Notes: generated by a model from the sequence alone, not told the origin. Counted from the stretch's first letter, positions 11,197-21,794 are shown. The stretch is 64,000 bases of DNA from Volutella citrinella (GCA_034401135.1 JAWZSP010000006.1:2356001-2420000); one strand, 5' to 3'. Made by a program: numbers and translations.

Positions 11197-12813
11197 CTAA
11201 GCTCCCGGGGGTGTGTTGAGCTTTGCCTCCGTCTGAAAGGCGTTCTCGGCGCGACGCTCAGCCATGGTGAAGTACTCCTTGAACTCGCGGGTGGGCACCT
11301 TCATGGCAAAGAGCTCGTCGAGTTCCGCGTAGGTGCGCATGCGGGTCTCGGGGACCCAAAAGTACGCGCCAATACCCCAGAGGGCCATGAAGGCGCCGAA
11401 GACGAACCCAATCTTGGCCTTGAGGTTTCCCTGGTCGGGGTTAAACATGAATGGCGCGACAAAAGACCACATGGTGTTGACGGCGGACATGGACGTCAGC
11501 GAAGTCGACAGGGTCTTGGCTCGCAGGGCGGAACTTGGGATCTCGCCCGCAATGGCGTAGACTCCAGAGCCGACACCAAAGTTGTAGAAGAAGTTGAACA
11601 TGGTGTAGAAGCCAACGGCGGCGGTCGTGGCAGCGGTGGTATTGATGCTACCGGCGATGCCCATACAGATGAGAAGTCCACAGAGACCCCAGCAACCGCC
11701 GATGAACATGGGACGACGACCGTAGAAATCGGAGACGAGGAAGGCAAGAGTAGCGCCGGAAATAGAGAGGATCTGGGCACCGATCTGGATCTCAAAGGAC
11801 TTTTGGTCGGAGATTCCGAGGAACTGGTACATAAGGGCTCCGTAGTTGGAAACGAAGCCAAGACCAGACATGGCCTCGGCAAGGAAGACGAAGTTGGCAA
11901 TCAGGGTTCGGCGTAGGTTGGTTCCGCGGAAGCAGTGGATGACGGAGGTGGATCGCTGCGTCTCGGCATCTTCGAGGGTCAACTTGATGCCCTCCAGGTG
12001 GCCCTTGGCGTCCTTGGGGTCCGAGTATAGGCGTTCGAGCACTTTCTGGGCTTCTTCCATCTTGCCCTTGCGGACCAGGTAGACGGGAGACTCGGGCATG
12101 AAGATCTGGCCGATGAGGGCAACGGCGGCGAAACCCCACTGGGCGACGATGAGGGACTGCCAGGACCACGAGCTATCCCACTTTGCGGTGAAGTTGGACA
12201 TGATGGCCGAGATGAATGGTCCGATGCACTGGGACAGGTTGCAGAAGCCAATAACAGAGGCGCGGATGGCAAGGGGCGAGATGTCGGCGACGTAGGCGGT
12301 GCACAGGTTGAGGAAGGCACCGATGGCGACAAAGTTGAGCAGCTTGCCGGCGAAGAACATGCCGATGGATGTGGAGGCGAACTCGATGCCCACAGAGGCC
12401 ATGTTGATGGCAGCCGCGGCCAGGATGGTGGGCTTGGTGCCAAACTTGTCGGAGAAGTAGGACGCGAGCCAGGCACCGATGATGGCGGTGGCGTTGGAGC
12501 CGCCGCTCAGGGCCGACTGCCACTTGGTGGCAACAAAGTACTGACCGTCCTTGTTCATCTCGCCAAAGTCACGCTTGAAGACGGGGATGCTGATGACGGA
12601 GCCCGAAGACTGGTTCTCGAAGCCGCGGACGATGAGGGTCCAAAGCATGACGCCGATCCAGAAGAGCAGCCACGGGTCGCGGCGGAGCGTCTGCAGGTAG
12701 GTGCGGTTATGCTCCTCCTGCTGGATGGCTCGTCCTCGCAGCTCGTCGGCCGTGGGCTCGGAGTTGCTGGTCATCTCCACCATGGGAGCGACGGTGTCTG
12801 TTTTCTCCTGCAT
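11197..12813 (-). CDS. MFS permease, alpha-glucoside/hexose type
   Basis: Predicted 538-residue intronless sugar porter with about twelve membrane segments. Landmarks: a hydrophilic N-terminus, MPESPVYLVRKGK at the central loop, FYGRRPMFIGG after TM8, AGEIPSSALRAKTLS before TM11, and WVPETRMRTYAELDELF at the end, which is the general alpha-glucoside permease pattern. The ATG at 12813 is preferred: the frame stays open upstream to 13329, but that extension is low-complexity and unlike a transporter. Together with the permease at 298 it makes two alpha-glucoside-type porters flanking three regulators. They are divergent from each other, so this is not a recent tandem duplication. Confidence 0.88.
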   Translation of the reverse strand: MQEKTDTVAPMVEMTSNSEPTADELRGRAIQQEEHNRTYLQTLRRDPWLLFWIGVMLWTLIVRGFENQSSGSVISIPVFKRDFGEMNKDGQYFVATKWQSALSGGSNATAIIGAWLASYFSDKFGTKPTILAAAAINMASVGIEFASTSIGMFFAGKLLNFVAIGAFLNLCTAYVADISPLAIRASVIGFCNLSQCIGPFISAIMSNFTAKWDSSWSWQSLIVAQWGFAAVALIGQIFMPESPVYLVRKGKMEEAQKVLERLYSDPKDAKGHLEGIKLTLEDAETQRSTSVIHCFRGTNLRRTLIANFVFLAEAMSGLGFVSNYGALMYQFLGISDQKSFEIQIGAQILSISGATLAFLVSDFYGRRPMFIGGCWGLCGLLICMGIAGSINTTAATTAAVGFYTMFNFFYNFGVGSGVYAIAGEIPSSALRAKTLSTSLTSMSAVNTMWSFVAPFMFNPDQGNLKAKIGFVFGAFMALWGIGAYFWVPETRMRTYAELDELFAMKVPTREFKEYFTMAERRAENAFQTEAKLNTPPGA

Positions 12814-13022
12814 GACGATGGCGTGAAGGGAACAACAGAACAACGAAGGATGAAGGACGATGTGTCTGAGAGCTGAAAGTTGAACGAAGGGGAGGTTTTC
12901 TTGGGTATGGTGAGTGTGTGAGGATGAAAACCACTCTGAAAGGTTGGTGATGGTGAAAGGGATAGAAGCTCGGGGGTGGAGTGCGTGCAGTTTAAATAAT
13001 TCGTCCACTCCCGAGGTGACGG

Positions 13023-13070
13023 CCAGTGCCAGTGCCAGAGCCGGAGCCACTGCCAGAGCCGGAGCCAGAG
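13023..13070. repeat. hexamer minisatellite, eight CCRGWG-like units
   Basis: Eight consecutive six-base units read CCAGTG, CCAGTG, CCAGAG, CCGGAG, CCACTG, CCAGAG, CCGGAG, CCAGAG. They are followed at about 13081-13111 by a pyrimidine-rich CTCCTCC run. Both lie 210-300 bp upstream of the MFS start at 12813. The hexamers keep the reading frame open upstream of that gene, which explains the long in-frame extension. Confidence 0.85.
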
Positions 13071-15560
13071 CAATGGGTCTCCACCTCCTCCCTCCTCCCT
13101 CCTCCTCCCCCGCACTACCTACCGCCGGGGTGTCATTGTAACGAGAAGGCGAGGCCAAGGTGAGAGCTACCAGCACCAGTCCTGGCCATCCCTCACCTTT
13201 GTATTCCATTGGTTCGAGGGAAACCCTTCCCCCGGGACCCTGAACCAACAGCCCTGTTTCCGTTTGGTGGTAAGCCAAGTCTTTAACCGCCCATCTGCCA
13301 TGCATTAGCTGCCAGGTCATACACAACAACTATCAAGAACTGTCAACTATCCTGCGAACGGTGGGTCCAATGCTGCTGCACTTGCTATGCATCTACTCTG
13401 CTGTCTTCCTTCATCTCGCCGATGCGATGCGGAGAAGGGGGGAACTTGCTAGCTAGTAACACAGGATCAGACGCCGTCAACGACGAACTCGGCGACTAGC
13501 CTCGACAGCCATATCTGGTACAACTGCATCGATCCCTCGGTCACATCTTTTCCGGACTTGAAGAGTTTTGTCCAATCACAAATCAATAAGGCCGGCGGTG
13601 CAGTTCTCGTCGCCGCCACCCACCGGTTGGGTGCTGGATGGATGCCCACGGGGAACCCTTCACGTCCCATGGGGCAACGTCGCAATGCGGAGTGAGTAGT
13701 GCAGTGTCGAACGCCTGATCTGGGGCTGGTGGATGTCGATAATTCCACCCCCCCTCCCTGCCCGGCCTCTCCACCACTGGAGTCTGGGGTCCCCATGGAT
13801 CACGCTAGGCTTCAATTGTGGCCTCAAGACTGAGAAGCTCGGTCGATGCTGCAAATTCTCGCAGATGTAATCGACCGAATTCACCAGTGCTTGTCCATTC
13901 AACGGGTCAATATGGACCGAATCTATCAAGGGACAAGTGACACGACTGAGAGCCCCTCCTGATCACGATACCGAGTCAACGACTCTAACAACCCCAAACG
14001 ACGGAACCCTCTCGCTTCGCACTATATTCACAGATGAAGACAAGCACAGGCAATTTTCCCGGTTCGACCACTCGGTGCCCAGTAAGTTAGTCACTTTTCA
14101 CTGGACCCTAATTGTATCTCTTTCGCTAATTCCATGTCGTCGTAGTAACCAGATGCTCGCCCTATTTCGCGCCGAGTCGAAAACGACAAACGGACAAAAA
14201 ACGATCCCGGTCGATTTATCATAGAACAACTCGCTGTCGTTGATTGCATATTCCATAAAATCGATCCTTTAGTTGTGGACATCGCTGAAGCATTCAGGAG
14301 TCCCCTTGCTCTCGCGATCGAGCAAAGCCGTCAATATTTTTCGAATGTCCAGACCCCCCAAAGACGACAGCGAATTACCAGCGCTCCCTAGAAATCAAAT
14401 TCGATATCTACATCTGGACCTTGGCCGGGAGAGAGACAACGTTCGATGCGTAGTGTGTGATGGAGCTGCCTGGTGAGCTCAGCCGTTGTCAAGCCGAACA
14501 GGCTTCTACATGTGACATCAGGCATCACGGGTCCTGGAGGTTCATTTACCCCCCAAGCGTTCAGCCATGCGTTCAAAGAAAATTTCAGGCAGCTGTTGGT
14601 GACATTTCGGCCGTTACATCATGCAATTGACCGCTCTACGCAAGAGCAACGTGACAATTCATGGCATCGGACGGACTTCGAAACCCTCATCCTGTGATAT
14701 TTTGCCACGGTTCAGGTGAATCGACGCCACAGGGGCATCTGGTCATCTCAGAGTGGTCGCATCGGTGCCTGATGACCCGAAAACCCAATGCGGGCATCAG
14801 AATGCGGAGTTCAGTACACCACGCAACGGGGCTTTCTCCATTGCGTCGCCTGACTCAAAAATAACATCCCAGCCCGAGGTCCCATCTGCTCAGTTGCTCT
14901 CTGTGATGTTCAGATGATAATTTTGCGGGGTAGGCAGAGTCATGATAATTTGACAGAACACAGACTAGTGCCGGCTTTGTCTTGAATTGATTGGAGGCCA
15001 TGCCCGGATTTCGTCATGCCTGGTTGGCTTGCAGATTTCAGTTGGGTCCTGGAAGAACATGGGAGAGGGAGGGGGTGTGTGAGAAGATCCTGGTGGTGTG
15101 GAGGCGATGGGGTCGGCCCACAACGGCCGGCTTTGACTCCGGCTTTGAATCCCCTCAATTGGCTGGGCCAGAACCACCCCGGAAATACTTCAAAGTCAAC
15201 TCTCGCCACGCGAGACCTTGCCGGAGTGAGACCTTGCCGGAGGGAGACATCTTTTTCGTCAGGACGCGAAATCTGGACCGATCGATTTCCAGCCGGGCAA
15301 GCCGGGTGAGAGACTATGGGCCATCGCATCCGCCCCCATGCATAACGTATGAGCTGTGCAGCCAGTGTAGCATCACGGCCCTTTCTTTACGGCTCAGGGT
15401 ATGGGACGTGCGTATAGTACGCAGCAGCCAGCCATTCGGCCTGCTATGCAGTAACGCGTTATCCACTGCGAAGTTCAATGAGACGATGCGAGAGACTCGA
15501 ACGGCGATAACATAGTCGGACGCCGGTGACTAAAGAGGCAGGTGGATGAGCGACAACGAC

Positions 15561-15568
15561 TATATAAA
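15561..15568 (+). promoter_or_regulatory. TATA box of the small secreted peptide gene
   Basis: TATATAAA, 107 bp upstream of the ATG at 15675, a normal distance for a strongly expressed fungal gene. Confidence 0.6.
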
Positions 15569-15674
15569 CGATGCTTTCTACTTGATGGTGCAATATTAGA
15601 CAGCAGTCGCAACAGGAAACCCGCAAGACAACTACCCTCTTCACCAGAACAGCTACGCCTTTCCAAGCCTCGAG

Positions 15675-15996
15675 ATGAAGGTCTCTACCATCACCGCTCT
15701 CTTCCTCACCTTTGCTGTCGGCGCCCAGGCTGCCCCGGCTACTGACAAGACCATCGATCTTGAGAAGAAGGACACCCTAGTCGATGGAACCCCCAACCTG
15801 GAGAAGCGTTGCTACACCTCGGGCTGTGACAAGTGCATCCAGCTGTGGCTGATGCAGAAGTGCTCCATGGCCCCTTACCCCGGTGGCTGTGTCGGTGGAC
15901 AGGGCGAGGCCCGTGAGTATAGTCCCTCGTCACATTTATCGAATGATTCTGACCGAGATTGTAGGGGCTGCCTGTAAGAAGGGCGGATGTTGCTAG
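15675..15996 (+). CDS. small secreted cysteine-rich peptide precursor
   Basis: Predicted 89-residue precursor in two exons (15675-15912 and 15965-15996; 52-nt intron, GTGAGT...TAG). Residues 1-19 form a clear signal peptide ending AQA. An acidic pro-region follows and ends in LEKR at residue 45, a Kex2-type processing site. The mature part would be 44 residues with eight cysteines (46, 51, 54, 63, 72, 83, 88 and 89) and a terminal CC pair, so four disulfide bonds are possible. The layout fits fungal secreted defence-like or effector-like peptides. I do not recognise a named family and assign no activity. The second exon adds three of the eight cysteines, so the intron matters for the call. 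Confidence 0.75.
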
Positions 15997-16735
15997 AGGT
16001 CTGATCCGCGGGTTTGGGAGAAGGTGTCCAAGTATGCCGGCAGGACGGGACTCATCGTGTTCGAGAGGACTTGTGCGCTGGAACATATTAGAAACAGTCA
16101 ATAGTTCTAGTGGGTCAAAGGCTGTGAAATCAACAAGACTATCGCAGCGACTCGAACAAGCGGATGGATACTTTGTCGATTGTCTTGCAGGGTATGGTTG
16201 GTCCATTTTCTTGCAGCATCTATGTCCCTCTATGTCAGATTTGGGTCGAATTTAAATTGGAATCAAAGTGCGCGATTCGAGCCGCCAGAGACAGTTATCT
16301 TCTTCGCAAAGACGTGATGAGGCTGGTTTTCGTGTTCATGGAAATCGATTCTGCTGTGTTTGGGACTTTGGGTGTAGGGTGTAAGTGGATCTGGTGATTG
16401 GCGGACGAGCAGGGGCCGGTCAAACTTAATCTCTGGGAAGCCGCCATAGTGCCACCAAAGGTGAACAGAACATGATAAAAACAGTCGCATCCAGGCATCT
16501 GGCTTCACTAAACAATTCCGATGAACACGGTGAACCAAGGTCGTGTCTTGAGACTCAGAAGCAATGGTACGTATTGTAGGTCGGGCCGAGATTCTACCGA
16601 ATCACGTGGGTGCAATACCCTTGGTGCCACGTCCCTGCCTTCCCGCTTATTATCATGGAAGGTGGCAACACAAGCACCCTCCCACTCACTTTCATCATCA
16701 ACCAACAAATCCACCCAAAGGTGCGAAACAAGAAA
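15997..16735. other. intergenic, peptide gene to F-box gene
   Basis: No further gene seen. The F-box reading frame extends upstream to 16655 with an ATG, so part of this stretch could be coding if that start is used. Confidence 0.35.
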
Positions 16736-18187
16736 ATGAACCCATCACTTGAAAAAAAGCCCAAGACCTCGCTCGAACATCTCCCAACCGAGATTCTAAA
16801 GCAAATTCTCGAGGTTCTCTGTCATCACTGCACTCCACCCCCTCCCTCTCGCGACCCGCCCAACTACTACGATGACTTCCAACGCCAATCTACCCTGAGA
16901 AGCCTTTCTCGAACATCAAAGTACCTGAGGTTACTTGCTCTTCCTGTGCTGCTTCATCAGCCGTTGAGCCACATGTCAATCGTTGACTTTCTACACTTCT
17001 TTGAAGCCAACCCCAGCCAACGGGTTCACATCAAGAACCTCAGCCCGCCAATGCATTACAAGGAGAATCAGAAACTCATGCAGGAAACTGCGTTCAAGCT
17101 ACTACGCACAGAAAACAGGGACCTTGATCCGGACGTCTTCAAGGATTTTCCCAGCCCCGAAACCCTCTGCGTTGAGTTGACAATGCTCTTTGCACCCATG
17201 GTGAACAACATGTCCGTCGCCATATACGACTGGATGGAGAGGACACCAGGAGACTTCAAGTATCTGTCCCAGAGGCTGAGCACTCGCACTGGATTTGAGA
17301 ACCTACGCCGGCTAACCATCGGACGGCCACCAAAGAGCATCACGACTTTGACAGACAACACCGTTTTGGATCTGTTGGGCGCTACGGTCAACCTAGAACA
17401 CCTCGAATTGAACGACATAGTAGGTCTTCGATCCCAGAACAGTGATTTCCAAGTCGACTCCATCACACCAGCACTGCGAGGTTTGAAAACACTCCAGTTG
17501 TTGAACTGCAATTTCCACGGTGATTCCGACGATTCGGACTTTGCCGCCCTTCGAGAGATGATACAGCACACGGGAAAGCTGGAGTCGTTTCAGTTCAAGC
17601 CTCGTATGGTTTCGGATGGCATCGAACATTCAGTCGGGCCCGAGGAGTTTGTCACCGCACTGCTCCCGGCAGCCAAAACACTCAAACATCTACGATTGGA
17701 CTTTTCAAACGTTAAGCAGGAATCTACTGGGCTAGAGTTTCCAGCCTTGTTGGAGTTTGAGAAGCTCGAAACTTTAGACGTCAGTCTCAACAGCCTGGCC
17801 TCCCGCTATGGCACCGAAGAAGGTTCCCGCCCGACCGAGGGCAGCAATGGGACATGTCTTTCAGAGATGCTGACACCCACCATCAAAACCCTCCGTCTTC
17901 GCTTGTCCAGTATGGATGTGATCGGCTGTCCAGAGGATTTCAAACGCCTTGCGGGTAGGGTGGCCAACGGAGACCTTTCTTCACTTGAGCTGGTCCAAAT
18001 CTACCATTCGGACGACATGTACTATGAGGTGTACGTCGAGACAACTTGTAATGAGGCAGTACCTGGGATCGAACGCTATCGCGAGGTTTTCAACCAGACT
18101 CGCGTCGGGTTGCAATTCTGCGGCAGCTTCTATTCCGAGTGCAAAGCTACGAAGACGCCGACGCTGGATTGGATGAATGTCAATTGA
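16736..18187 (+). CDS. F-box protein, LRR-like
   Basis: Predicted 483-residue protein. The N-terminus carries an F-box core, LEHLPTEILKQILEVL, around residues 13-28, followed by STLRSLSRTSKYLRLLALP, the usual second half. F-box proteins dock substrates onto SCF ubiquitin ligases through Skp1. The rest has periodic leucine-rich strands (for example VNLEHLELNDIVGL, GLKTLQLLNCNF, TLKHLRLDFSNV), which fits a degenerate leucine-rich-repeat substrate arm. The start at 16736 is chosen because it places the F-box near the N-terminus; an in-frame ATG at 16655 is possible. No intron is required. The substrate is unknown; fungi carry many such orphan F-box genes. Confidence 0.75.
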   Translation: MNPSLEKKPKTSLEHLPTEILKQILEVLCHHCTPPPPSRDPPNYYDDFQRQSTLRSLSRTSKYLRLLALPVLLHQPLSHMSIVDFLHFFEANPSQRVHIKNLSPPMHYKENQKLMQETAFKLLRTENRDLDPDVFKDFPSPETLCVELTMLFAPMVNNMSVAIYDWMERTPGDFKYLSQRLSTRTGFENLRRLTIGRPPKSITTLTDNTVLDLLGATVNLEHLELNDIVGLRSQNSDFQVDSITPALRGLKTLQLLNCNFHGDSDDSDFAALREMIQHTGKLESFQFKPRMVSDGIEHSVGPEEFVTALLPAAKTLKHLRLDFSNVKQESTGLEFPALLEFEKLETLDVSLNSLASRYGTEEGSRPTEGSNGTCLSEMLTPTIKTLRLRLSSMDVIGCPEDFKRLAGRVANGDLSSLELVQIYHSDDMYYEVYVETTCNEAVPGIERYREVFNQTRVGLQFCGSFYSECKATKTPTLDWMNVN

Positions 18188-18974
18188 CCGTGTCCGAACC
18201 AGAAAAGCTGTGCAACGCCCTTGATGCACTGAGTCAAGTAACTAATTACCTACTCGGTCACATTTTTTGATGTCCCTCCTCAAGACAAAACATGTGTCTT
18301 GAACTTGCTGTTGCTTAGGATGGATCAGGATGATCAGGATGATAAGAGGGGTATTATGCAAAGGCGGTCAACGACCCTTGCAACCCTGATCTTGCAAAAA
18401 ACGAGACCGAAGCGCATGTAGGATTTGGCTGTTCTGGTGATTCGTGTAATGGCGCTTGCGGGGCGATCCGTCCATCCACTCTGTTCGCGCTACTCGCGCA
18501 TGGATTCTGTGTTATTACGGCAGGCAGCAAGAATCAATCAATACTATGCAAGCTGCCAAGCTGAACATGATTGGGCATTGACCGATTCTCGGAGTCTCCA
18601 TATTAAATGACGAAATGAGAATCCAGCGACCATGGGGCTCGACGCCCGGACGAAGCTGCTTTGGGAAACTCGCCAAGGAATTGACCAGTAACGGGATTTT
18701 CCGATGGCTCATGTCTATCAGATCCCGGAAGCCTGGTTTCATCGTAGATGGAGCGATGCAACTGGTATAGATGGGATGGCGATCCTTCCAAAGCTTCCCC
18801 TGAAGCCAATCGCCGTAAGCCTCGTCCAACAGCAAGCAAGCATTACGCGTGGTTCGATTAGTATAAGAATGGCAGGGCCGCGATCTGTTTGCCCAATCCA
18901 TTGCCCTAGACATTCCAGGCTAACCTTCGTCGACAACTGCCAAGGTTCCCAGCTCTTTTCCTGCCTGATTCACA
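18188..18974. other. intergenic, F-box gene to secreted protein gene
   Basis: No gene supported. A GTATAAGA element near 18861 could serve as the TATA box for the secreted protein at 18975. A short GGATGATCA-type repeat lies near 18318-18345. Confidence 0.35.
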
Positions 18975-19949
18975 ATGCTCTTCAAGTCTTTGGCTCTAGT
19001 GCCAGCCGTTGTCTCGGTGGTCGCCGCCATCGAGACCCACGGCGGCATCGACTTCGAGGTGCGCTGGAACGAGGGCGACGCGCCTGAGCCCAAGCCGATC
19101 AAGACCCATTACGAGACGACAGCCGCCCGACAGGCTGCTACCCGACTGCACAAGCGCATCAGCGAGCAGGGATTCCAGACGCAGTGCACCGTCACCAACA
19201 AGACCGACGTGGAGTCGCTGTACACGCTCAAGGAGTGCATCGCCAAGGAGGACGAGACTGCCTTCTTCAAGCTCTTCTCCAAGGACATTGCCGAGGCCGA
19301 CGCCTTCTGGGAGAAGCTCATTGTCGAGTCGACGCCCGACCGAAGCCAGTGGATCTCGGCCAAGGCGTATGTCCGGGCCTACTTTGACGGGGAGCTCACG
19401 GCGACGCAGTTCGCCGCGTGGATGGCCTCTCCCGGCGCCGACTCGGGCTACCTTCGCGGCAACGCCGAGCACTACTACAAGCTGACCGAGAACCTGTCGC
19501 TGACAACGCAGCGCTCCAACATCTTTGAGGGCTGGGGTGGCGTGCTGTCGCCCTGGGGCACCAAGCTGACCAACTTCACCGTGCCCGAGTTCAAAGCGCG
19601 CCAGTTCGGCTCCGACGAGTACCCTTCGGCCTGGGCCATTAACCCCAAGTACGGCGTTCTTCAGCGCGTCGGCCCCAAGCAGCTGCAGTCCGGCTCGACC
19701 TGGGGCGTCCTGCACATTGGCGTGCGCGACGTTGCCGCCTCCGAGACGGAGAGCGGCAGGGCGGCCATTGAGATTTACGGAGCCGTGTGGTACCCCCCCT
19801 GGGACCAGAGCTCCGAGGAGAACCAGAAGGAGTTCAAGAGGTTCATCACCGACGAGGACCACCAGGTTGTCTCCGAGGTTGTCAACTTTGGGCTGCAGGC
19901 CCTCAAGGACTGCTCTACCAGCCGCTGTGTGGTTCCCGGCTCGGCCTAG
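18975..19949 (+). CDS. secreted protein of unknown function
   Basis: Predicted 324-residue protein in one exon. The first 18 residues (MLFKSLALVPAVVSVVAA) form a signal peptide, and no further membrane segment is seen, so secretion is expected. Four cysteines are present after the signal peptide: one near residue 74, one near 91, and a C-terminal CSTSRC pair. Several Asn-X-Ser/Thr sites could be glycosylated. The central part is rich in Trp and Tyr (EGWGGVLSPWG, IYGAVWYPPW). No catalytic motif or named domain is recognised. Codon third positions are strongly G/C, as in an expressed gene, and this creates a long antisense frame. Confidence 0.7.
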   Translation: MLFKSLALVPAVVSVVAAIETHGGIDFEVRWNEGDAPEPKPIKTHYETTAARQAATRLHKRISEQGFQTQCTVTNKTDVESLYTLKECIAKEDETAFFKLFSKDIAEADAFWEKLIVESTPDRSQWISAKAYVRAYFDGELTATQFAAWMASPGADSGYLRGNAEHYYKLTENLSLTTQRSNIFEGWGGVLSPWGTKLTNFTVPEFKARQFGSDEYPSAWAINPKYGVLQRVGPKQLQSGSTWGVLHIGVRDVAASETESGRAAIEIYGAVWYPPWDQSSEENQKEFKRFITDEDHQVVSEVVNFGLQALKDCSTSRCVVPGSA

Positions 19950-20251
19950 ACTAAACGAGGCCCAAGACGAGGCCATCAAGGCTGCTTGGTTGCATGTCTC
20001 ATGATTCTGTCCGTCGATGGGTTTAGTTCGACTGAGTTGTGAAGGGAGCCAGAAGAATCTGTATGTAGCGTAGTCCGGGAACATGGAGAATTGAGCAACT
20101 CACGTCGGCGTCGGGATGCCCGTTACTTGCGGAATGAAATCACGCCATTTTCGAGCTTCTCGCATCGTGCATTGTGTCGTAAATTTCAAAGATATTCAAT
20201 TGCTTCCAATTCCAACCGTCTGCTTTCTGGGTTTCGCGTGAGATGCGCTTT
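19950..20251. other. convergent 3' region
   Basis: Only terminator sequence between two converging secreted-protein genes; nothing else seen. Confidence 0.4.
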
Positions 20252-21794
20252 TTAGAGTTCGTCGTGGACCTCATTGTGACTTCGTTGCGTTGACCGGTGC
20301 ATGAATTGAGCCTCGTCAAACCAATACTCATCGGCTTTGAAGTTTTCCAAAACGGGGCCGTTTGGGTCCTCTCTTGATGAGTCTTCCTCATCCTGGCCGT
20401 CATACCTGGGCCACTCCTCCAGCACGTAGTCGCGAAGCCTCCCCGTCCATGGCCACTTGGGCACCCCGGCCACTATATCAGCGCAACGGTCTCCGAAGCA
20501 CAGCTTTTCAAGGCCTTTTAAAGTCTCCATTACGTGCTTGCATTCTCTCTCTGTTTCGTATATCGCCTCAAGGGTCTGGTGACGACCGTAGTAGGTTCCG
20601 CTCTGTCCGAAGTAGATATTTCCGCAGAAGGGGCCTTCGTCGCCACCCAAGCCTAAGTTCGACACGCCAGGCAAAGACAGCTGCTTGAGGTTGCCAAACT
20701 TGGAAAGCTCCGAGATGACATTCTAGTAGAAGATTGTTAGGGATGAGGCATGCATACAGAATGTTGGCATAACGTACCTGAAAATCAACGCCAAGCTCAA
20801 ACCCATCGATGGGGTAAACGGACCAAGGACCTATCCTTCCTTGCAAGCCCAGTGTTTCCAACTGGGGAATGGCTTGGTAAATCTCCGAGACAAGATTGGA
20901 ATTCCACTCAGCATTCAAATCAACTTCCTTCAAGTCCTTAGCGACGGACGTGCTCCGTACGAGGCTTGCCAGCAGCCCATCAGCCTCGCATTTCTTGTCC
21001 ATCCTGCTGCCCAGCGCACACGACTTGCCACCTGCGGATGATATGCTTCTCAGCTTCGGGGCTTTGTCAACGAAGAAGCCAAAGTCCGGGCCGAGGCCGA
21101 GCTTAGTGACGCTTGGAAACTGGACGTTGTTTTGGAGAAAGTGTTCTTGGAAAACAGTTGTGTCAAGCGGGCCCTCTCCCGAAAAACTCCAGCTGAGTGT
21201 TCTAAGGTGCTTTGCTTGGTCAAAGAACTGGACAAAGAGGTCGAGAACATCGCGCGGTGCTGTGCTGGGCTCGTCGCGGCCTATGTAGATGTCGACACGT
21301 AGATCCCGGATGCCATTCAAGGCCGCCTCGCACTTCATGACGTCGGAAAACATGTCCCTGGCATATTGCCATCCCGGTAGAATCCCCCAAGCCCAGCGGT
21401 CATGCCACGGCTCTAACCGGTGTGGCGGGATCACGGCTGCCATGACGTCAAACAGGGCGTCCATCGTAGCTGTCTTGAGGTTTGCCCAGACGCTTGTGCC
21501 CACCCAGTTGCCGCCATCCCGGGGGTTGGCTACGGTCAGGTTGGCGAAGAGGTCGTCTGGGATGGCAGGAAGAGAGGCTGGCAGTGGTGATTTGGGATCA
21601 CATAGTGCTGACTGGGGATCTTGGAGGGCTTCAAGGGCACGGCGATTGGCCTTGATGTAGGGATGTTTCGAGTCACGGATGAACTGGGGGAGCTTGCTGT
21701 CGGCCAAGCCTAGTGCGGCCAGATAGGATGAGAGCCAAGCCGCAGACACCATATTGGCACCTGCGAGGAAGAGGAAGATGCGTGATGGCCTCAT
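20252..21794 (-). CDS. secreted leucine-rich protein of unknown function
   Basis: Predicted 495-residue protein with two exons, 21794-20778 and 20722-20252, around a 55-nt intron (GTACGT...CTAG). The N-terminus RIFLFLAGANMVSAAW is a signal peptide. Downstream, irregular leucine-rich strands recur (NGIRDLRVDIYIG, KHLRTLSWSFSG, LKEVDLNAEWN, PQLETLGLQG, GNLKQLSLPGVSNL), resembling the F-box/LRR type of solenoid but attached to a secretion signal rather than an F-box. The ATG at 21794 gives the signal peptide. Extracellular LRR-like proteins of this kind have no assigned role that I can name. The C-terminus is acidic. Confidence 0.65.

Larger units (their letters stand above)
12814..15674. other. 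2.9-kb gene-poor interval
   Basis: I find no open frame with a recognisable domain, signal peptide or plausible intron structure. The first 300 bp are the promoter of the MFS gene at 12813, with a TTTAAATA-like AT patch near 12989-13000. The final 150 bp are the promoter of the small secreted peptide. The middle (about 13340-15400) is unexplained. Confidence 0.4.

Noticed and set aside
12814..13329. In-frame upstream extension of the MFS permease by 172 codons
   Set aside because: It consists of promoter repeats and is low-complexity; a transporter of this family starts with a short hydrophilic tail, as from 12813.
18996..20084. 362-codon open frame antisense to the secreted protein gene
   Set aside because: It is a shadow of G/C-rich third codon positions; composition is biased and no domain is seen.
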